In this document: positions 38,472-48,547 of the stretch, piece after piece
Numbering within the stretch: position 1 is the stretch's first letter
Layout: each line of letters starts with the position of its first letter
Translations under genes and position numbers: made by a program
NCBI RefSeq assembly: GCF_013249015.1
Contig: NZ_JABRPL010000004.1
Coordinates: 119,725-183,724, forward strand
DNA length: 64,000 nucleotides
Direction: 5' to 3'
DNA from: Rathayibacter agropyri
GTDB lineage: Bacteria > Actinomycetota > Actinomycetes > Actinomycetales > Microbacteriaceae
The notes under the pieces: model-generated
Databases searched by the model: none
Told to the model about the DNA's origin: nothing
Seen by the model: the letters and a program-made list of their open reading frames with translations, nothing else

Positions 38472-39506
38472 CTAACCCAGCGCCGGCCGGGCGAGCTGCC
38501 GACGCGGCCGCAGTGAGGCACGCGCGACCAGCCACTCCAGCGGTCCCTGCCCGACCAGCCGCCGCCACCCCAGAGCGAACCCGACAGAGCCGACGACGAA
38601 GGCCGTGACGAGGGGCCAGCTACGCCACGCCTCGAAATCGAACGGTTCGTAGGGCACCAAGTACACGGCCAGGGCCACGAGCTGCACTGAGTAGATCGTC
38701 AGCGGCATGGCGCCCACCGCGGCGAGCGGAGCGGTAACCCTGCGCAGGAGCGGCAGCTGCTCAGTGAGCGCCATCGACGCGCCGAGAACGACGGCCGCGA
38801 ATCCGCCCGACCCGACCAGCTCGGGGGTGGTGCTGGCGTGCGCTTCAACCGACTCGGGCCCACCGAGGATCAGGCCGCCGCCGTACCCGAGCACTACCGC
38901 AGCAGCCCCGCCGATCACGAGCCATCGTGCAGTGGTCACCGAGCGGATGCTGCACCGCGCGATCAGCAGCCCCAGCACCACGTAGGCCAGCCACGACGCG
39001 ACAGGGTAGTACTGGGTCAGCCAGGTCACCGGCAGGGCGGCCAGCACGGACTCCTCGGGTGGGAGCGTCGCGAGCCACCTGTTCCCCGAGATCGTGAGCT
39101 CATCGACGAGGATCGGACCCGCGATCGCGATGAGCGCGACCAGCACGGCGAGGACCGCTCTCGGCAGGAACAGCAGCAGCGCCGTCGCCGCGAACATCAG
39201 GCTGTAGTGCGGCAGGATCACCGCGATCGGCGTCCCGAGCAGGTTCAGGGCCAGGCCGAGAGCGAGGAGGAGGAGTGCGCGCAGCAGGATGGACGCGGTG
39301 TCGCGCCACGGCCTCGCCGATCGGCCCGCACCCCCGGTCATGAGTCCTATCGAGACGCCAGCGAGTACGGCGAAAAGTACCGCACTGCGGCCGTCCCAGA
39401 GCATCTCGCGTTCGATCGGAGCGAGGTGGGCGGCGAGCATCCCGAGTACGGCAAGACCTCGCGCGACGTCGAGGCCGGGAAGACGGGAGTCGCGAGCGGC
39501 AGCCAC
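38472..39506 (-). CDS. Acyltransferase-like membrane protein (DUF418/HGSNAT type)
   Basis: A 344-aa polytopic protein with about ten helices. It begins with the motif RLPGLDVARGLAVLGMLAAHLAP (in two parts RLPGLDVARG and LAVLGMLAAH), shared by DUF418, DUF1624 and heparan-alpha-glucosaminide N-acetyltransferase-like proteins. It probably moves an acyl or acetyl group onto an envelope glycan, but the substrate cannot be read. GTG start. Confidence 0.75.
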   Translation of the reverse strand: MAAARDSRLPGLDVARGLAVLGMLAAHLAPIEREMLWDGRSAVLFAVLAGVSIGLMTGGAGRSARPWRDTASILLRALLLLALGLALNLLGTPIAVILPHYSLMFAATALLLFLPRAVLAVLVALIAIAGPILVDELTISGNRWLATLPPEESVLAALPVTWLTQYYPVASWLAYVVLGLLIARCSIRSVTTARWLVIGGAAAVVLGYGGGLILGGPESVEAHASTTPELVGSGGFAAVVLGASMALTEQLPLLRRVTAPLAAVGAMPLTIYSVQLVALAVYLVPYEPFDFEAWRSWPLVTAFVVGSVGFALGWRRLVGQGPLEWLVARASLRPRRQLARPALG

Positions 39507-39601
39507 CCGCTCATCGTGCCAGGCGCTCCTTCGATTGCGCCAGGAACGCGGACGGGCGCCCGACCCTGAGGTCGAGCGCCCGTCCGCGAACAGAGGCCCT
39601 G

Positions 39602-40384
39602 CTACTGGCGGAAGATCGCAATGAGGCGCAGGAGCTCGAGGTACATCCAGACCACGGTGACCAGGATGCCGTAGGCGCCGGTCCAGCCGTAGATGCGCGG
39701 GGCGCGGTTGCGTACGCCCTGCTGGATGAACTCGAAGTCCATCACGAGTGAGTAGGTCGCAAGAGCGATGGCGATGAGGCCGATCACGATGCCGATGAAG
39801 CCGGTCCGCAGACCAAATCCGCCGCCGACGCCGAACAGGCCGAGGCCCAGGTTCACCAGCGAGAAGACCGCATAGCTGATCATCCCGATGAAGAAGATCT
39901 TGTTCAGCTTCGGGGAGGTGCGGATCTTGCCGTTCATGAACAGCGTCAGAGTGACGCCGATCACGACGACCGTGGCCAGGAGGGCCTGGACGACCGCACC
40001 TTCGTAGGCGCTCTCGAAGAAGCGCGAGATCGCGCCCACGCCGATGCCCTGGGTCGCCGCATAGCCGAGGATCAGGGCGGGAGACGGCACCTTCTTGAAA
40101 GCGTTGACGATGCCGAGCACCAGGGCGACGAGCACGGCCGGCAGCATCAGTGCCGGAACGAACCAGCCGACGGTGGCACCCGCGAGGAGCACCACGAAGG
40201 CGAGAGCCGTCTTCGCGAGGGTGTCCTCGATGGTCATCCGATCGGTCTCGACCGAGCTGGCGGCCGGACGGTTGTACATCTGGTCGAGCGTGTCGGGGGA
40301 GACATCCGGGAGGTCCTGCACGCGGCCGGCGTAACCGCGGTTGCTGAACTCCGGGCGTCCGAACGCCGGATTATTGCTTGCCAT
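39602..40384 (-). CDS. Bax inhibitor-1/YccA family membrane protein
   Basis: A 260-aa protein with a soluble N-terminus of about 60 residues (NNPAFGRPEFSNRGYAG) followed by seven helices. This is typical of actinobacterial Bax1-I family proteins. The C-terminal helices include YSLVMDFEFIQQGV and YLELLRLIAIFR. The ATG at 40384 fits the conserved MASNNPAF start. The function in bacteria is unclear. Confidence 0.9.
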   Translation of the reverse strand: MASNNPAFGRPEFSNRGYAGRVQDLPDVSPDTLDQMYNRPAASSVETDRMTIEDTLAKTALAFVVLLAGATVGWFVPALMLPAVLVALVLGIVNAFKKVPSPALILGYAATQGIGVGAISRFFESAYEGAVVQALLATVVVIGVTLTLFMNGKIRTSPKLNKIFFIGMISYAVFSLVNLGLGLFGVGGGFGLRTGFIGIVIGLIAIALATYSLVMDFEFIQQGVRNRAPRIYGWTGAYGILVTVVWMYLELLRLIAIFRQ

Positions 40385-40498
40385 GGTTCCTCTTCTCTCA
40401 GGTGCGCTGGTCTCCGAGGGAGCCTGCGGATCTGAGTCGCTGTGGGTGCGGGAGATGTCAAGAGTCCTGGAAGACCATCGACAATGCACCCACACTAT

Positions 40499-40515
40499 CT
40501 GAGAGCGCCTCTCAG
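40499..40515 (-). promoter_or_regulatory. Inverted repeat in the divergent promoter region
   Basis: CTGAGAG-CGC-CTCTCAG is a perfect 7-bp inverted repeat. On the minus strand it runs directly into a -10-like TAGTGT, about 110 bp before the Bax1-I gene. A role as an operator is inferred from position only. Confidence 0.4.
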
Positions 40516-40602
40516 AGTCTGGCTGTTCACTCCGAGCTGATCTCGACTCGACGCACAACCGGCGTGCCGGGAACCGTAGCCTGGCGCCCATAGGATCACG
40601 GC

Positions 40603-41643
40603 ATGCCAGCGCGTCGCACTCCGCTCGTTATCGGTCACCGCGGAGCAAGCGGCTACCGCCCCGAGCACACTCGATCCGCCTATGAGCTGGCGATCGCCCT
40701 GGGGGCAGACGCGCTCGAGCCCGACCTCGTCGCCACCCGGGACGGCGTGCTCGTGCTGAGGCATGAGAACGAGATCTCGGGGACGACGGACATCGAGCGC
40801 CACCCCGAATTTGCTGAGCGGCGCTGCACCAAGCGGATCGATGGGCGCGAGATCACCGGTTGGTTCACTGAGGACTTCACCTGGGATGAGCTGTCGCTCC
40901 TGCACGCTCGGGAGCGGCTGCCTGCCGTCCGGCCTGCGAGCGCCACCTTTGACGGCCAGTTCCCGCTCCTGCGCTTCAGCGAGCTCCTCGCTCTGCTCGA
41001 CCGGGCGGCCGAGGACGCTCCTGACGCGCCGCCGGAACTCGTCGTTGAACTCAAGCACGCGACCTACTTCGACGGCCTCGGGCTCTCGCTCGACGTGCTG
41101 CTACGCCAGGAGCTCACCGCCGCGGGCTGGGGGGAACGGGATCCGCGCCTAACGATCGAGAGCTTCGAGAAGACGGTCCTCGAACGCCTCGCCGTGAGCG
41201 GGGTCGGCACCCGCCGGGTCTACCTCCTCGAGTCCCGGGGCGCGCCCCCTGACCTCGTTGCGGCGCATGGCGTCCACGCGACTCCCTACTCCGCCTTCAC
41301 CACTCCCTCGGGACTGCGCAACCTCGCCGGCACGGTCCATGGGATCAGCGTCGACAAGAGCATGCTGTTCCGCCGGGACGCTGCGGGCCGCGTTGTCGGG
41401 ACGAACTCTCTCGTCGCCGATGCGCACGCCGTCGGGCTGGAGGCCTACTGCTGGACCCTCCGCGCGGAGAACCGCTTCTTGGACAAAGTCCACCGTCGCG
41501 GCAAGGACCCTGCCGAGTACGGCGCCTGGCAGGAGGAGTTCGCCCTCATTCTGCAGACGGGAATCGACGGCGTCTTCGCGGATCAGCCGGATCTCGCCGT
41601 CGAGGCGCGTGCGGTCGATTCCGAGCGCCGGGTGCGGGGATGA
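40603..41643 (+). CDS. Glycerophosphodiester phosphodiesterase
   Basis: The enzyme hydrolyses glycerophosphodiesters to glycerol-3-phosphate and an alcohol. It has IGHRGASGYRPEHT at the N-terminus with the two catalytic histidine regions, the acidic pair ALEPD, and a C-terminal GIDGVFADQPD. Length is 346 aa with no signal peptide, so it is cytoplasmic. TAGGAT at 40591 lies 6 nt before the ATG (leaderless). It neighbours PAP2-type phosphatases, giving a loose phospholipid theme. Confidence 0.93.
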   Translation: MPARRTPLVIGHRGASGYRPEHTRSAYELAIALGADALEPDLVATRDGVLVLRHENEISGTTDIERHPEFAERRCTKRIDGREITGWFTEDFTWDELSLLHARERLPAVRPASATFDGQFPLLRFSELLALLDRAAEDAPDAPPELVVELKHATYFDGLGLSLDVLLRQELTAAGWGERDPRLTIESFEKTVLERLAVSGVGTRRVYLLESRGAPPDLVAAHGVHATPYSAFTTPSGLRNLAGTVHGISVDKSMLFRRDAAGRVVGTNSLVADAHAVGLEAYCWTLRAENRFLDKVHRRGKDPAEYGAWQEEFALILQTGIDGVFADQPDLAVEARAVDSERRVRG

Positions 41644-41867
41644 GCGCGCCGGCGAGGCTGCGCATCGGCTGACGCTCGGCGCGCGCGGAGCCGGAGTGGA
41701 GCCTCCGATGCCATCATGGGCAGATCACTCGGCGCTCCCGCCCCGCCCCGCCTTCTGCTCGCGACTAGCCACACCTGCACCGCTGTGCCCCCCAAGCCGC
41801 TGAGCTCCGACATCGTTGACGCCCCACATCGCTGAGCCCCAAGATCGCCGACGAGAGGAGGCGCACG

Positions 41868-42752
41868 ATGAGCACCCGCACCCGCATCACCCGCCGCTGG
41901 TTCATCACCGCGCTCCTCGCGGCGCTCGGCGTCGCCGTTGTCTACGGGCTCGCCGTGCTGACGCCGCAGGGGCAGGGTGTCGAGAACTCGGGTCTCCGTG
42001 GAGCCGACCAGGTGTTCGGCCGCGCGACCGGTGCCGCGGCCGGTACGCTCGCCGAGTTCACCCCGATCTCGATGCTCCTCGGCGCCCTGCTCGTCGCGCT
42101 GATCGCTCTGATCCGGAGGCGCCCGGCTCTCGCCATCGCCTCCGTGGGCTCGATTGTCATGACGGCCGCGCTCACGCAAGTGTTGAAGAACGTCGTGCTC
42201 GAGCGTCCCGAACTGGTCATTGCAGACTCCTGGTACACGGGCGGCAGCTTCCCGAGCGGACATACGGCCGCCGCGGTCTCGGTGGTCTTCGCGCTGGCGA
42301 TGGTGGTTCCCGGGCGCGGCCGGACGGTTGTCCTCGCCCTCGGCGGGGTGGTCGTGGTGCTCGTCGGCAACCTGACGATGGCGGCGTCCTGGCACCGCGC
42401 GAGTGACGTCCTCGGCGCCGACCTCGTGGCGCTAGCGTCCGCCTCCGTTGCCTGCGCGTGGCTGACGGCTCGGGCCCAGGTGGGACGCGCACCGAAGCGG
42501 ACCCCCCACCGTGGTACGAGGCGGCTCCTGTTGACGTGCTCGATCGTCGTCGTTGTGCTGCTGGCTGCGCTCGCCGTGCAGGGGATCCAGTACTACCCCG
42601 ATGACACGAAGGACCTCGCCGCCTTCGTGCTGCTCCAGCTGTTGGCGATGTCGACTTCGACTCTCGCCGTGCTCGGCTTCTCGCTGGCGTGGCGCGGTCT
42701 CGATGTCGGAGGATCGCTGGCGGCGGCCGTCCCGCGGCAGCGTGCGGCATGA
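41868..42752 (+). CDS. PAP2-family membrane phosphatase
   Basis: A 294-aa protein with about six to seven helices and the PAP2 motifs: LKNVVLERPEL (motif 1 region), FPSGHTAA (motif 2) and SWHRASDVLGAD (motif 3). It probably dephosphorylates a lipid phosphate at the outer membrane face. AGGAGG lies just before the ATG. Confidence 0.88.
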   Translation: MSTRTRITRRWFITALLAALGVAVVYGLAVLTPQGQGVENSGLRGADQVFGRATGAAAGTLAEFTPISMLLGALLVALIALIRRRPALAIASVGSIVMTAALTQVLKNVVLERPELVIADSWYTGGSFPSGHTAAAVSVVFALAMVVPGRGRTVVLALGGVVVVLVGNLTMAASWHRASDVLGADLVALASASVACAWLTARAQVGRAPKRTPHRGTRRLLLTCSIVVVVLLAALAVQGIQYYPDDTKDLAAFVLLQLLAMSTSTLAVLGFSLAWRGLDVGGSLAAAVPRQRAA

Positions 42753-42795
42753 GTCAGCGCCCGGTGTCGGAGGGTCGACTTACACTCGGAGGGAC

Positions 42796-45252
42796 ATGAG
42801 CTTTCTCTTCAATCCGAGCGACTCCCGCGCCACCCCGGTCATCGTCGGTACCCCCGGCGGCTCCGGCGACGCGCCCCGCAACGACTCCGCGCACGAGCAG
42901 CTGGTCGCGGGCCTCAACCCGCAGCAGCGCGAGGCGGTCGAGTACCGGGGCGACGCGCTCCTGATCGTCGCGGGCGCGGGGTCGGGTAAGACGAGCGTGC
43001 TCACCCGGCGCATCGCGAGCCTCCTGGGCAACGGCGAGGCGTGGCCGAGCCAGATCCTCGCCATCACTTTCACGAACAAGGCCGCGGCCGAGATGCGCGA
43101 GCGCGTCGAAAAGCTAGTGGGGCAGAACGCCGAGGGGATGTGGATCTCGACGTTCCACTCGGCGTGCGTGCGGATCCTGCGCCGCGAGGCCGAGAACTTC
43201 GGGATGACCGGGTCGTTCACGATCTACGACTCCGGCGACCAGCGCGCACTGCTCAAGCGCATCGTGAAGGACCTCGAGGCCGACTCCCTCGGCATCACCG
43301 TCGCGAGCGCCTCCGCGAAGATCTCGAAGCTCAAGAACGAGCTCGCCGACGTCGACTCCTACGCCAGGACCGCCAACCTGAGCGACCCCAACGAGGAGAT
43401 GTTCCTCCAGGTCTTCCGTGCCTACTCCCGTGCGCTCGAGGGGGCGAACGCCTTTGACTTCGACGACCTCATTGCGCAAACGGTTTACCTCTTCCGGGCG
43501 TTCCCGCACGTCGCGGCGAAGTACCAGCGGCGGTTCCGCCATGTACTCGTCGATGAGTACCAGGACACGAATCACGCGCAGTACTCGCTGATCCACGAGC
43601 TGACCCGGCCAGTTCCCCCCGCGACGGTGACGGCCGCCCACTTCGACCGGCCCTACCGCGGACCGGTCACTGCCGACGGCTCGATCCCGGGGGCCTCGCT
43701 CACCGTCGTCGGCGACTCCGACCAGTCGATCTACGCGTTCCGCGGCGCCGATATCCGTAACATCGTTGAGTTCGAGCGCGACTTCCCGGGCTGTCGCGTG
43801 ATCCTGCTCGAGCAGAACTACCGCTCCACGCAGAACATCCTGTCGGCGGCCAACGCCGTCATATCGAACAATTTCGACCGCCGTGCGAAGAACCTCTGGT
43901 CCTCCAGCGGTGACGGCGAGAAGATCGTCGGCTACACGGGGTACTCGGGGCATGACGAGGCGCAGTTCGTCGTGGACGAGATCGCGCGGCTCCACGCGGC
44001 GGGCACCGGCTACGACCAGATCGCCGTGTTTTATCGAACTAATGCGCAGACGCGCGCACTCGAGGAAATCTTCATCCGCTCGGCGCTGCCCTACCGGATT
44101 CTCGGTGGCACGAAGTTCTACGAGCGCGCCGAGATCAAGGACGCGCTGGCGTACCTGATCGCGGTCGCCAACCCGGCCGACGTGCTGGCACTGCGCCGCA
44201 TTATGAACACGCCCAAGCGCGGCATCGGTCCGGCGACCCAGGCGCAGCTGCAGTCGTTCGCTGACACCAACGGGGTTACCCTCCGCGAGTCGATGCGCAA
44301 CGCCGGGTCGCTCGGCATGGGTCCCAAGGTGACGAAGGCGATCGTCGATCTCGCGACCCTGCTCGATGAGTGCGCGCTCCTGCTCGATCCGGGCCGAGAG
44401 GGCGGCGAGGCGAAGGTGCACGAGGTGCTGACCGCGCTGCTCACCCGTAGCGGGTATCTCGAGATGCTCCGCTCCAGCCGCGACCCACAGGATGAGGCGC
44501 GCGCCGAGAACGTGGATGAGCTGATTGCCGTCACGAAGGAGTTCGCGCGGAACAACCCCGACGGCGGGCTGGTCGACTTCCTCACCGAGGTCTCGCTCGT
44601 CGCCGCGGCGGACGACCTGGAAGACGACTCGGGCACCGTCTCGCTGATGACCCTGCACACCGCGAAGGGCCTCGAGTACGACGCGGTGTTCCTCACCGGC
44701 ATCGAGGAGGACCTGCTCCCGCACCGTATTTCGGCCAATGAACCCGGCGGTCCGGCGGAGGAGCGGCGACTTTTCTACGTGGGCATCACACGCGCACGCA
44801 AGCGTCTCTACTTGTCGCTGGCGATGACGCGGGCGCAGTACGGCGAGACGTCAGTCGCGATGCCGAGCCGGTTCCTGCAGGAGATCCCCGGTGAGCTGAT
44901 CCAGTGGCGGCAGTCGCCCGGAGCGGCGACGTCGCGCGGCGGCACCCAACCGCGTGCGCTGAACGCACAGCGTCCCGGATTTGGGCGCTCGCGCTCCAAC
45001 ACCGAATTCCGCGAGGCTCTGGCCGCGGCCCCGAAGGCGAAGGGCGAGTTCCCGAACCGGATCACGGGCATGGTGCGCGACAACGGCGACCTCGAGTTGA
45101 TCGCGGGGGATCGGATCCGGCACACCGACTTTGGCGAGGGCCGCGTGAACGCGGTCACCGGCGAGGGCAGCAAGCGCGTCGCGCACGTCCTCTTCGATCA
45201 GGTCGGCGCGAAGAAGCTGCTCATCAAGGTCGCGCCGATCGAGAAGCTCTAG
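42796..45252 (+). CDS. ATP-dependent DNA helicase, UvrD/PcrA type
   Basis: A superfamily 1A 3'-5' helicase of 818 aa. Motifs in order: Q motif LNPQQREAVEY, Walker A GAGSGKTSVLTRR (about 59-71), motif II LVDEYQDTN, motif III GDSDQSIYAFRGAD, motif IV QNYRST, motif V TLHTAKGLEYD and motif VI YVGITRARKRLYL. The C-terminal extension with the HTDFGEGRV segment is the PcrA/UvrD signature. Roles in nucleotide excision repair and in removing stalled complexes are inferred. TACACT at 42781 lies 9 nt before the ATG. Confidence 0.94.
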   Translation: MSFLFNPSDSRATPVIVGTPGGSGDAPRNDSAHEQLVAGLNPQQREAVEYRGDALLIVAGAGSGKTSVLTRRIASLLGNGEAWPSQILAITFTNKAAAEMRERVEKLVGQNAEGMWISTFHSACVRILRREAENFGMTGSFTIYDSGDQRALLKRIVKDLEADSLGITVASASAKISKLKNELADVDSYARTANLSDPNEEMFLQVFRAYSRALEGANAFDFDDLIAQTVYLFRAFPHVAAKYQRRFRHVLVDEYQDTNHAQYSLIHELTRPVPPATVTAAHFDRPYRGPVTADGSIPGASLTVVGDSDQSIYAFRGADIRNIVEFERDFPGCRVILLEQNYRSTQNILSAANAVISNNFDRRAKNLWSSSGDGEKIVGYTGYSGHDEAQFVVDEIARLHAAGTGYDQIAVFYRTNAQTRALEEIFIRSALPYRILGGTKFYERAEIKDALAYLIAVANPADVLALRRIMNTPKRGIGPATQAQLQSFADTNGVTLRESMRNAGSLGMGPKVTKAIVDLATLLDECALLLDPGREGGEAKVHEVLTALLTRSGYLEMLRSSRDPQDEARAENVDELIAVTKEFARNNPDGGLVDFLTEVSLVAAADDLEDDSGTVSLMTLHTAKGLEYDAVFLTGIEEDLLPHRISANEPGGPAEERRLFYVGITRARKRLYLSLAMTRAQYGETSVAMPSRFLQEIPGELIQWRQSPGAATSRGGTQPRALNAQRPGFGRSRSNTEFREALAAAPKAKGEFPNRITGMVRDNGDLELIAGDRIRHTDFGEGRVNAVTGEGSKRVAHVLFDQVGAKKLLIKVAPIEKL

Positions 45253-45256
45253 CCGG

Positions 45257-45847
45257 ATGGCGGGTAGCTCCGCGGCGGCGCACGTCGCGACCGAGGCGTT
45301 CTCGCCGGCGGTCCTCGCGGTCGTGGTGCCGGTCGTCGTCGGTGCCCGGGTGGCCGATCCGCCGCTGCTCGGTATGGCATGGGGTGCTCTCGCCGCGCTC
45401 TTCATCGGCGTGCTGCCGTACCTGGTCATCCGCATTCTGATGCGCAGCGGGCGAATCCACGGCGATCATCACGTGCCGGACCGCCGCGAGCGGGCGCTGC
45501 CGATCGGGCTCGCGCTCGTCTCCATCGTCGTCGGGCTGGTGCTGCTGGCCGCTCTCGGCGCCCCGGCCGCGGTGACGACCTTCGGCGTGGTGACCGTCGC
45601 GGTCGTGGCCGCCGTGGGGGTCGTGAACCTCGTCTGGAAGCTCTCGGGGCACGCCGCGGTCGTCGCGACCTGCGCGGTCGTCGTGCTGATCGCCTACGGA
45701 CCGCTGTCGCTCGCGGTCACCGTGCCGATCGTGCTCTGCGTGCTCTGGTCGCGGGTCCGCCTCGGCGCGCACACTCCCGCACAGGTGATCGCGGGAGCCG
45801 CGGCCGGCGCCGCGCTGGCGTCCGCCATCTGGATCCTCCTGCCCTGA
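45257..45847 (+). CDS. PAP2-like membrane protein
   Basis: A 196-aa protein with six helices. It keeps VWKLSGHAAVVA and RVRLGAHTPAQVIAGA, which correspond to PAP2 motifs 2 and 3. The first motif (K...RP) is not visible, so activity is uncertain. It starts 4 nt after the helicase stop and is probably cotranscribed with it. Confidence 0.78.
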   Translation: MAGSSAAAHVATEAFSPAVLAVVVPVVVGARVADPPLLGMAWGALAALFIGVLPYLVIRILMRSGRIHGDHHVPDRRERALPIGLALVSIVVGLVLLAALGAPAAVTTFGVVTVAVVAAVGVVNLVWKLSGHAAVVATCAVVVLIAYGPLSLAVTVPIVLCVLWSRVRLGAHTPAQVIAGAAAGAALASAIWILLP

Positions 45848-45878
45848 CGCGCGCCACCCATCCCCGCTCCGTCCCCCG

Positions 45879-45955
45879 CCACCTCCGCGAGATGCTTCTT
45901 GAGTACGCGACGGGCGGGGACGGGGGCGTACCGAAGAGGCATCTCGCGGAGGTGG
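45879..45955 (+). repeat. Inverted repeat after the PAP2-like gene
   Basis: CCACCTCCGCGAGATGC (45879-45895) and GCATCTCGCGGAGGTGG (45939-45955) pair perfectly, with further inner pairing GTACGC/GCGTAC. The CGCGAGATG/CATCTCGCG core is shared with the dispersed palindromic repeats, but the ACGGACGAGATC arms and the ACATTTCGCG tail are absent. It may be a distant family member. Confidence 0.6.
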
Positions 45956-46103
45956 GCAGTCGACTGCCAGCGCATCACGGCGGGGGAGTGCGCATCCGAA
46001 AGGCTCGGGGAAGGGGGTGCGGTCGGTCCGTCGCCTCTCTACAGTCGGGATGCTGCGGGGTGTTCCCGAGGATGCGGTGTCCTGCAGGAGGAATGAGGCG
46101 CGG

Positions 46104-46400
46104 ATGAGCGGCGAGGCCGTGCTGTACACGGATGCGGTGGTGACGGCTCCGTTCGCGCTCGCGGTGATCGCGGAGGCGACGGGGTCGCGAGTGGTCGGCG
46201 CAAGGACCGCCGATGCGTACGTGCCGCTGTATAGCGGTCCGACGAGCGCCCGCGTCGAGATCGCGGGCTTCGGTGACAGCGTGCCGGTCTCGGTGGATGT
46301 GCGCGACGAGCGCGGCATCGACGAGGCACGGGCGGCCGCGCAGGCGCTCGGCCTTGAGCTGGCGGCCTATGCGGGCTGGGTCGTCACTCCCGGATTCTGA
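46104..46400 (+). CDS. Hypothetical protein
   Basis: A 98-aa soluble, alpha/beta-looking protein (MSGEAVLYTDAVVTAPFALAV). No motif is recognised. GGAGGA lies 11 nt before the chosen ATG. Its stop directly abuts the stop of the convergent MpaB-like gene, forming the palindrome TGATCA. Confidence 0.6.
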   Translation: MSGEAVLYTDAVVTAPFALAVIAEATGSRVVGARTADAYVPLYSGPTSARVEIAGFGDSVPVSVDVRDERGIDEARAAAQALGLELAAYAGWVVTPGF

Positions 46401-47177
46401 TCAGCCTCGGCGCACCCGCGCCAGGTAGTAGCGGCACGGCGCCGTGCGGATCACAGCAGGGAGGAGACGGTAGACGGCGAAGGTGCGCTGGAGTGTCCGG
46501 TCGAACCGTCGCTCCTGCCGGTCGTCCCAGCGGAAGCCGAATGGTGCGCGCAGCTGGGCGGGAAGCAGGCCAGCCGTGAGCAACCGGAGGTAGGGGCCGA
46601 ACGGGCGCAGGTACCAGGCCGCGATGCTCTGACCGAGGAGGTCCCGGGCGACCCGGCGTGCCTGTGGGGTCACCTTGAGGCGGGCGAGTTGTTCTTCCCA
46701 GTAGGCATCGAAGGCGGCGCGGGAGTCGGGCCACAGTTCCTCGGGCATTTGCAGCGCCGTGCCGACCACGACTGAGCGGCGCACGATGTCGTCGGCCTGC
46801 TCCGGGTCCAGAGCGCCGAACGCGCCCTCGTAAAGCTGCAGCATCGACTGTGTGAGCGTGGCGGCGACCCAGCGCTGGAGCTCCGGGTCGAAGGCCGTAT
46901 AGCCCGGCCCGTGGACGGGGACGTGGGCGCGGTTTACCCGGCGGCGCACGGCGCGCACGTCGTCCGGCGTGCCGTAGTGCAGCACGTAGAGGTAGGAGAG
47001 CGTGCCGTGCAGGCGGTTCACTGCGCGGTGCACAAAGTCGGAGTGGTCGGCGACTCCGTACCCCACGGCCGGATATGCGATCTGCAGGAGGATAGCCCGC
47101 GCCCCCGCGAGGAGGAAGACGCCCTCGCGGAACACATCGGGTCGGGACCGCGAGCAAGAGGGGCGGACGGGCGGCAT
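46401..47177 (-). CDS. Oxygenase MpaB family protein (DUF2236)
   Basis: A 258-aa protein of the MpaB/Lcp-like haem oxygenase family. It shows [27 protein letters not shown] (in parts [11 protein letters not shown] and [12 protein letters not shown]) and [20 protein letters not shown], typical of this family. Family members oxidise varied organic substrates, and the specific substrate is unknown. ATG at 47177 is chosen because the conserved region begins near there; upstream in-frame starts overlap the sucC promoter region. Confidence 0.83.
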   Translation of the reverse strand: MPPVRPSCSRSRPDVFREGVFLLAGARAILLQIAYPAVGYGVADHSDFVHRAVNRLHGTLSYLYVLHYGTPDDVRAVRRRVNRAHVPVHGPGYTAFDPELQRWVAATLTQSMLQLYEGAFGALDPEQADDIVRRSVVVGTALQMPEELWPDSRAAFDAYWEEQLARLKVTPQARRVARDLLGQSIAAWYLRPFGPYLRLLTAGLLPAQLRAPFGFRWDDRQERRFDRTLQRTFAVYRLLPAVIRTAPCRYYLARVRRG

Positions 47178-47349
47178 GCACTCCACGCTACGCGGCGGGA
47201 CGGCGGCGGGCGCGGAGTGGTGGGAGGACAGCGCGGAGTGCTCGCGGAGTAGACTCGGCGCGGCCCAGGGACAGTGCCGAGACTCCGGCGACGTCCGGGC
47301 CACCTTGACTCGAAATTCAAGCGCGCTCGGCGCGGAATGGGAATGCAGC

Positions 47350-48513
47350 GTGGATCTCTTCGAATACCAGGCCCGTGATCTGTTCGAGAAGTACGGCGTC
47401 CCCGTGCTCCCGGGCATTGTCGCCGACACGCCCGAGGAGGTGCGCGCCGCGGCCCAGAAGCTCGGCGGCGTCACCGTCGTGAAGGCGCAGGTCAAGATCG
47501 GTGGTCGCGGCAAGGCGGGCGGCGTGAAGGTCGCGAAGACCCCCGAGGACGCGTTTACCGTGGCACAGTCGATCCTGGGTCTGGACATCAAGGGCCACGT
47601 CGTCAAGCGCGTCATGGTCGCCGGCGGTGCGCGCATCGACCGCGAGTTCTACTTCTCTGTGCTGCTCGACCGGGCCAACCGCTCCTACCTCTCGCTCACC
47701 TCCTACGAGGGCGGCATGGAGATCGAGCAGCTCGCCGTCGAGCGGCCCGACGCTCTCGCCCGCGTCGAGGTCGTCCCCGGCCAGGGCATCGACGCGGCCA
47801 AGGCCGAGGAGATCGCCCGTGCGGCGAAGTTCCCGGAGGAGCTCATCGCCAAGGTCGCGCCGGTGCTCGTGAAGCTCTACGACGTCTACACCGGCGAGGA
47901 CGCCACCCTTGTCGAGGTGAATCCGCTCGTGCTGACCGAGGAGGGCGACATAGTCGCTCTCGACGGGAAGGTCTCGCTCGACGAGAACGCCGGCTTCCGC
48001 CACTCGGAGCACGCCGCTCTCGAGGACACGGACGCCGCCGACCCGCTCGAGGCCAAGGCCAAGGCGAATGACCTCAACTACGTGAAGCTCGACGGCGAGG
48101 TCGGCATCATCGGCAATGGCGCGGGCCTGGTCATGTCCACACTCGATGTCGTTGCCTACGCGGGCGAGCGGCACAACGGCGTGAAGCCGGCCAACTTCCT
48201 CGACATCGGCGGCGGAGCCTCCGCCCAGGTCATGGCGAACGGCCTCGATGTGATCCTGGGTGACCAGCAGGTCAAGAGCGTCTTCGTCAACGTCTTCGGC
48301 GGGATCACCGCGTGCGACGCGGTCGCGAACGGCATCCTCCAGGCGCTCGAGATCCTCGGCGACGCAGCGACCAAGCCGCTTGTCGTCCGCCTCGACGGCA
48401 ACAAGGTCGAGGAGGGGCGTGCGATCCTCCAGGCCGCCGCCAACCCGCTCATCACGCTCGCCGCGACTATGGACGAGGGCGCCGATAAGGCCGCCGCACT
48501 CGCCGCCGCCTAA
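47350..48513 (+). CDS. sucC: Succinyl-CoA synthetase beta subunit (ADP-forming)
   Basis: SucC and SucD interconvert succinyl-CoA and succinate with substrate-level phosphorylation. The ATP-grasp segment [19 protein letters not shown] and the CoA-ligase domain with [10 protein letters not shown] are present. GTG at 47350 ([17 protein letters not shown]) gives the usual 387 aa; an open frame upstream has no homology. Confidence 0.96.
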   Translation: MDLFEYQARDLFEKYGVPVLPGIVADTPEEVRAAAQKLGGVTVVKAQVKIGGRGKAGGVKVAKTPEDAFTVAQSILGLDIKGHVVKRVMVAGGARIDREFYFSVLLDRANRSYLSLTSYEGGMEIEQLAVERPDALARVEVVPGQGIDAAKAEEIARAAKFPEELIAKVAPVLVKLYDVYTGEDATLVEVNPLVLTEEGDIVALDGKVSLDENAGFRHSEHAALEDTDAADPLEAKAKANDLNYVKLDGEVGIIGNGAGLVMSTLDVVAYAGERHNGVKPANFLDIGGGASAQVMANGLDVILGDQQVKSVFVNVFGGITACDAVANGILQALEILGDAATKPLVVRLDGNKVEEGRAILQAAANPLITLAATMDEGADKAAALAAA

Positions 48514-48547
48514 CGGACCCGACCACTCAAGGAATCAGAGAACAAGC

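Noticed and set aside
47002-47349. N-terminal extension of sucC
   Set aside because: It overlaps the divergent MpaB-like gene, has no family match, and GTG 47350 gives the exact SucC N-terminus.
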